The translations under genes and the position numbers were made by a program. Below, piece after piece: positions 60,678 through 64,000 of a DNA stretch of 64,000 nt. A model generated the notes under the pieces. That model searched no databases and was not told the DNA's origin. It worked only from the letters and a program-made list of their open reading frames with translations. How positions within the stretch are numbered: position 1 is the stretch's first letter; each line of letters starts with the position of its first letter. Origin of the DNA: Micropterix aruncella (taxonomy: Eukaryota > Arthropoda > Insecta > Lepidoptera > Micropterigidae). Location: the NCBI GenBank assembly GCA_944548615.1, contig OX155955.1:13979039-14043038 (forward strand), read 5' to 3'.

Positions 60678-61206
60678 CTAGCTGACCCGGCGAACTTCGT
60701 ACCGCCTAACAGTCAATGAATGTCGTGTTACAGATCAGCTGAACTTAATTTATGATTTTATGAAAGTAATACAATGAATACAAAATAAATATTAAGTTCA
60801 CTACTTTATTAAGATGATAACACAAAAAGAAATATAAAAGTACAAAAATTAAGTATATCAATCGCATGTCAGCAAGACATGATTTAATTAAACTATTTAC
60901 ATATTGTGCAGCATGGGATGCACTCGGTTTAATTATCTTCATTGAAGAGAATAAAATAAAGCGGATGATATGCCGACATGTGAACATGCCACGTACAACT
61001 GACCATGAGAGAAACAGGGATTTACATTTTGTATGGGAAAATGTTTTTTCTTTTATTTTAATTTTTCGTTAATTTTACCGTTTTCGTTTTTAATAGTTAT
61101 TCTGATATTCGGGACGGAGATACATATAACAAATGAAAATCGGTCCAGCCGTTCTCGAGTTATAAGTCTTCGAACAAACCCGACTTTGTTTTATATATAT
61201 TAGTAA
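60678..61206 (-). mobile_element. Helitron-like element
   Basis: On the minus strand the right terminus reads GGCG-GTACGAAGTT-CGCC hairpin, then GGGTCAGCTAG with T following, as in 16629-17363; the other terminus is an ACTAATATATATAAAAC stretch. The 5' TC is not certain. Confidence 0.5.
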
Positions 61207-61559
61207 TACTAGTATGTGGGTATTTTTTAATCTTGCCAGTTTCGCACTTGGAAGTCCTCAAAATAAAATTTAAAAAACTGATAATATTTTTTTAATTTCT
61301 CACTATCATTAAAAGATGGAGAAATATAATCCAGTAATTGAATTACCAGTAAAGCGTCGTATTAATATAGTAACAAATGTTTTGAACATTCTTTCGCAAA
61401 AATGTTTCTATGTGATCCCCCGAGTCCAGCCGAAATTCTTGGGATTTGTTCCTCAACATGTTCGTGACAATGCCACTAAATGACTAGGGCGATTTATAAT
61501 ATTGCTATAATATACGTATGTAATGTGTGGAGTTAAGGGGCCCTTGCTGAGTTGGCCAC

Positions 61560-62045
61560 GAAGACCCATTCTGTTAAGAGTTGGTCACACTCACGGGTCA
61601 ACACTTATCCGACGACCTCCACGCATGAAGTGCGAGCCTGGGTAGGACTCTGGTCCTAGGGTTAGTTTTTCCCTAGGAATCAACCTTTTGGCGCTCCTGG
61701 ACGGTCTGCGCTCCGTGCGGCATAAGCCAATCGATTGCGCACTCTTGACTAACAGTCGGGAAAGTCTGGAAGCAGTACTGTTTTCTATAGAGCGGGGGTG
61801 GTTGCGGACCTTACGGCGACTGCTCTTGAAACGACCATTGGCTACCCGATCCTGGGTGAACAGCCGGGCAAAGGATGCCGTTGTCCGCGATAGATTCGGT
61901 ATACACCGTTTCACCGCTTCGTAAGGGAGAGGACCACGCAAGCGACCTCGAACTCGTAACTAATCGAGAGACTGGAGTAATCTGAACGACTAATCGTTAA
62001 AACTTCCTGAGGTGACGGGCTCGCCCGTTGTAGTTGACAACTCTA
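61560..62045 (+). repeat. Repeat family X, shorter copy
   Basis: Matches 56850-57510 from its start to TCGAGAGACTGGAGTAATCT and then jumps directly to the tail (GAACGACTAATCGTTAAAAC), so about 130 bp are missing between body and tail. Confidence 0.75.
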
Positions 62046-62189
62046 GTATGTAATGTAGCTAGGTATATTGTACTTACATCCTACATGCCATAATGAAAGT
62101 AATTAAGTAGGAGCAGGGGCCTTTTGTTAAATTTTGCACCGGGGTCCAGTTTTTTAAGTTGCGCCACTGCGTTTCAGTGTTATATCCTC

Positions 62190-62831
62190 TTAACCCTTAA
62201 ATGCATATTGTTACCAATTGTCTACATATACATTCACTTAATTTTATTCGAACACTTTAGTGTGTCCATTTCCGAACGCACGTTGATAACCTTAGACAAT
62301 AAATCAGGTGTGAAAGAAAAAAGTTGACATTACTTTTGGCGGATAAGTTATATCGTTATTTGACATTTGACGTGTGTTACTTGAAGAGATAGTTTCAATT
62401 GTCATTTGAGTTCAGTGTGTTACTTGAAGAGATAGTTTCTATTGTCGAGTTCCCTATAAAGAAGTGATTTATATAATTGTTAAAAAATACTTCTCAAGTA
62501 AGCTATCAATCTTTGATGTTGTATTTGAAAATTATATTAGATACAAGCTAGATTTTTGGGAAATACTGTATGTTGCCAAATGTCTACAGTAGCGTGCGAA
62601 CTAATTGGAACTAAGAGTATTTTTTTTCGACAAGTGCTTTATTGGACATAAACATACAAAAACTGTACTAGTGGATATAGATTGTTAGTTTTAATATATA
62701 TTGTTGAAATGAAAACCCATATTGTTGCTGAAAGTTTACATATAAGTTTTATCAAAATAAATATATCATATTATTACCTGTTTTTTTTACGCAAACTATG
62801 ACTATTTTCTTATAATACATTCAAGGGTTAA
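62190..62831. mobile_element. piggyBac-type MITE (TTAA ends)
   Basis: Left TTAACCCTTAAATGCATATT, right (reverse complement) TTAACCCTTGAATGTATTAT, so 16 of 20 end bases pair. Contains a 45-bp tandem repeat of GTGTTACTTGAAGAGATAG (about 62373 and 62418). No coding capacity. Confidence 0.7.
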
Positions 62832-62839
62832 ATATGGCT

Positions 62840-63390
62840 GATTACCTGATATCCTAATGCTCGTTTTTTTTGTACATGTCGCACATTTTATTACCGGTTG
62901 CTTTCCAAACCTTCGTTTTACTTTACAAACGGTAGCCTCCCCTCCCCCACCTCCCACTGAGGCCACCCTGCACTGAATCTCTGCATAGATGTTTGTGCGC
63001 ACGCAACTAGCCTTTATGGGGGCATCTAACACGTTTACCTAATATATTATGGCTCTAAACACGTCCAGGTATTGTATTTTAATAACTGTTAAATATAACA
63101 TATAATACTAGCGAAAACCGTCGCAGAATACCTGAGACGATAAAAGTACATACCATATGCTGTGTTATGTTACTTGAATTCTGTAATGTCACATTTCATT
63201 GGCGCTCAGTTTACTGACGTATGTAATATCATTGATTATCAGTATAATCAATGGTAATATGCTAAGGTCAGCTGTCCAATATGGTGTGTCCAGTGACTGA
63301 ATGTACATCATACTCAGACTGCCAAGTTTAGTCCGTAGCATGCTAATTGAATATAACTCGGACATCTAGTGTACAAGTGAAAACAAATAC
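62840..63390. other. No recognised gene
   Basis: Mixed-composition sequence between a MITE and a LINE fragment. I see no domain or repeat copy. Confidence 0.4.
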
Positions 63391-63395
63391 ATTCA

Positions 63396-63592
63396 GATGG
63401 TCGAGCGTATTCAAAGAAAATTGTTAAGATATATTTATTACAGAAAATACAATATTTATCCATATTTATTTCCATCCGATTTTGTGCTAGGAATGGTATG
63501 ACACAACACACTTGCAACGCGTCGATATATTACCCCAGTTATATTAGCATTTAAATTTATTCAAGGAACTATTTATTTTCCAGAGACTATGT
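63396..63592 (+). pseudogene. LINE reverse transcriptase C-terminal fragment
   Basis: MVERIQRKLLRYIYYRKYNI, YPYLFPSDFVLGMV, then after a stop NTLATRRYITPVILAFKFIQ and GTIYFPET. The VE-x-IQRK-x-LRY motif marks the post-reverse-transcriptase region of jockey-like LINEs. Interrupted by at least one stop. Confidence 0.65.
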
Positions 63593-63599
63593 AAGTTTG

Positions 63600-64000
63600 A
63601 ATTGTACGTACCGGTAAATTACACAGCGAGGAGATCGCTGTGCGTGTAGTACCATCGTACGAATATTGTTCTAGACAGGCCAGTGGCGAGGGTAATAGCT
63701 CTCCTTAATTCCTTACCCACTGAAATATACATCTGTTGTATATCCCTTTAGCAGCTAAAAATGCAACTCCCTGCTATCTCATGTCAATCATAAGCTTTGT
63801 TTAATGTTTTTTTGTTCAATGTTAGCATTAGTTTACTTATGTAAGTTAGTAATTATGGACTTGCACTCCAGATTTAATATTCAAGGGCGAATTGGATTCG
63901 TCTGTAATGGTGCTCCTAAATGGGCTATACCTACTTTTACGGCAATATGTGGCAGTAATATTTACAGCTTTAGCCCGGCCATCACTGCAACATTTTATTG
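63600..64000. other. End of window, no recognised feature
   Basis: No open frame, repeat copy or motif that I can identify. Confidence 0.4.

Larger units (their letters stand above)
60432..62172. mobile_element. hAT-type element carrying nested repeats
   Basis: Left end TGAGTGGTGTAACTAAGCCG, GTGC...GCACCGGGGCCC; right end (reverse complement) GCAGTGGCGCAACTTAAAAA and ACTGGACCCCGGTGCA. The GTGG(C/T)G(C/T)AACT and CCGGTGC phrases are typical of a common hAT group. No transposase frame. The interior holds a Helitron-like element (60678-61206) and a family X copy (61560-62045). Confidence 0.55.

Overview
The window looks like nuclear DNA of an insect, most probably a moth or butterfly (Lepidoptera). 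It is AT-rich, has short exons with GT/AG introns, encodes a ZAD-type C2H2 zinc-finger protein (an insect-expanded class), and is filled with the transposon mixture typical of lepidopteran introns: piggyBac, mariner, hAT, Helitron, tRNA-derived SINEs and many 5'-truncated LINEs. There is no operon structure. Most single open frames are chance or transposon-derived; the host genes had to be assembled exon by exon from splice sites and matching phases.

Four host genes are supported. (1) Minus strand, 4505-13183: a seven-exon ZAD/C2H2 zinc-finger protein whose exons join in frame to exactly 450 codons including stop; one of its introns is a GC-AG intron. (2) Plus strand, 15352-28367: a three-exon mitochondrial ATP synthase inhibitor (IF1), 109 aa, whose second intron has grown to 10.3 kb by transposon insertion. 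(3) Minus strand, 33832-34533: an intronless five-finger C2H2 protein. (4) Minus strand, 36873-54169 and continuing upstream: nine exons of a cytosolic carboxypeptidase closest to AGBL4/CCP6 (tubulin deglutamylase family). The residue aligned with the catalytic glutamate reads as glutamine, and the last exon encodes a very GC-rich Arg/Ala/Pro tail.

The rest is layered mobile DNA. Between IF1 exons 2 and 3 lie, almost end to end, a deleted mariner element (20942-21862), a nearly full-length but broken piggyBac element (21868-24690), and an apparently complete IS630/Tc1/mariner-type element with an intact 469-aa transposase (24789-27758). The last has 82 residues between its second Asp and its Glu (DD82E), the signature of the Sailor group. 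At least seven short elements with TTAA-CCC ends (piggyBac-type MITEs), several hAT-type elements with recognisable 8-bp target duplications, two Helitron-like elements, two copies of a tRNA-derived SINE, LINE fragments of at least six lineages, and one composite repeat family with five copies account for most of the intronic and intergenic space. Several insertions are nested, so their relative ages can be read.

Structured DNA not explained by ordinary elements includes a long foldback at 31031-31341 (about 140-nt arms, 27-nt loop), short perfect hairpins (12034-12086, 29237-29274, 45887-45932), and a 38-bp minisatellite in the AGBL4-like gene. All functional statements rest on motif recognition by eye; no database search was run.
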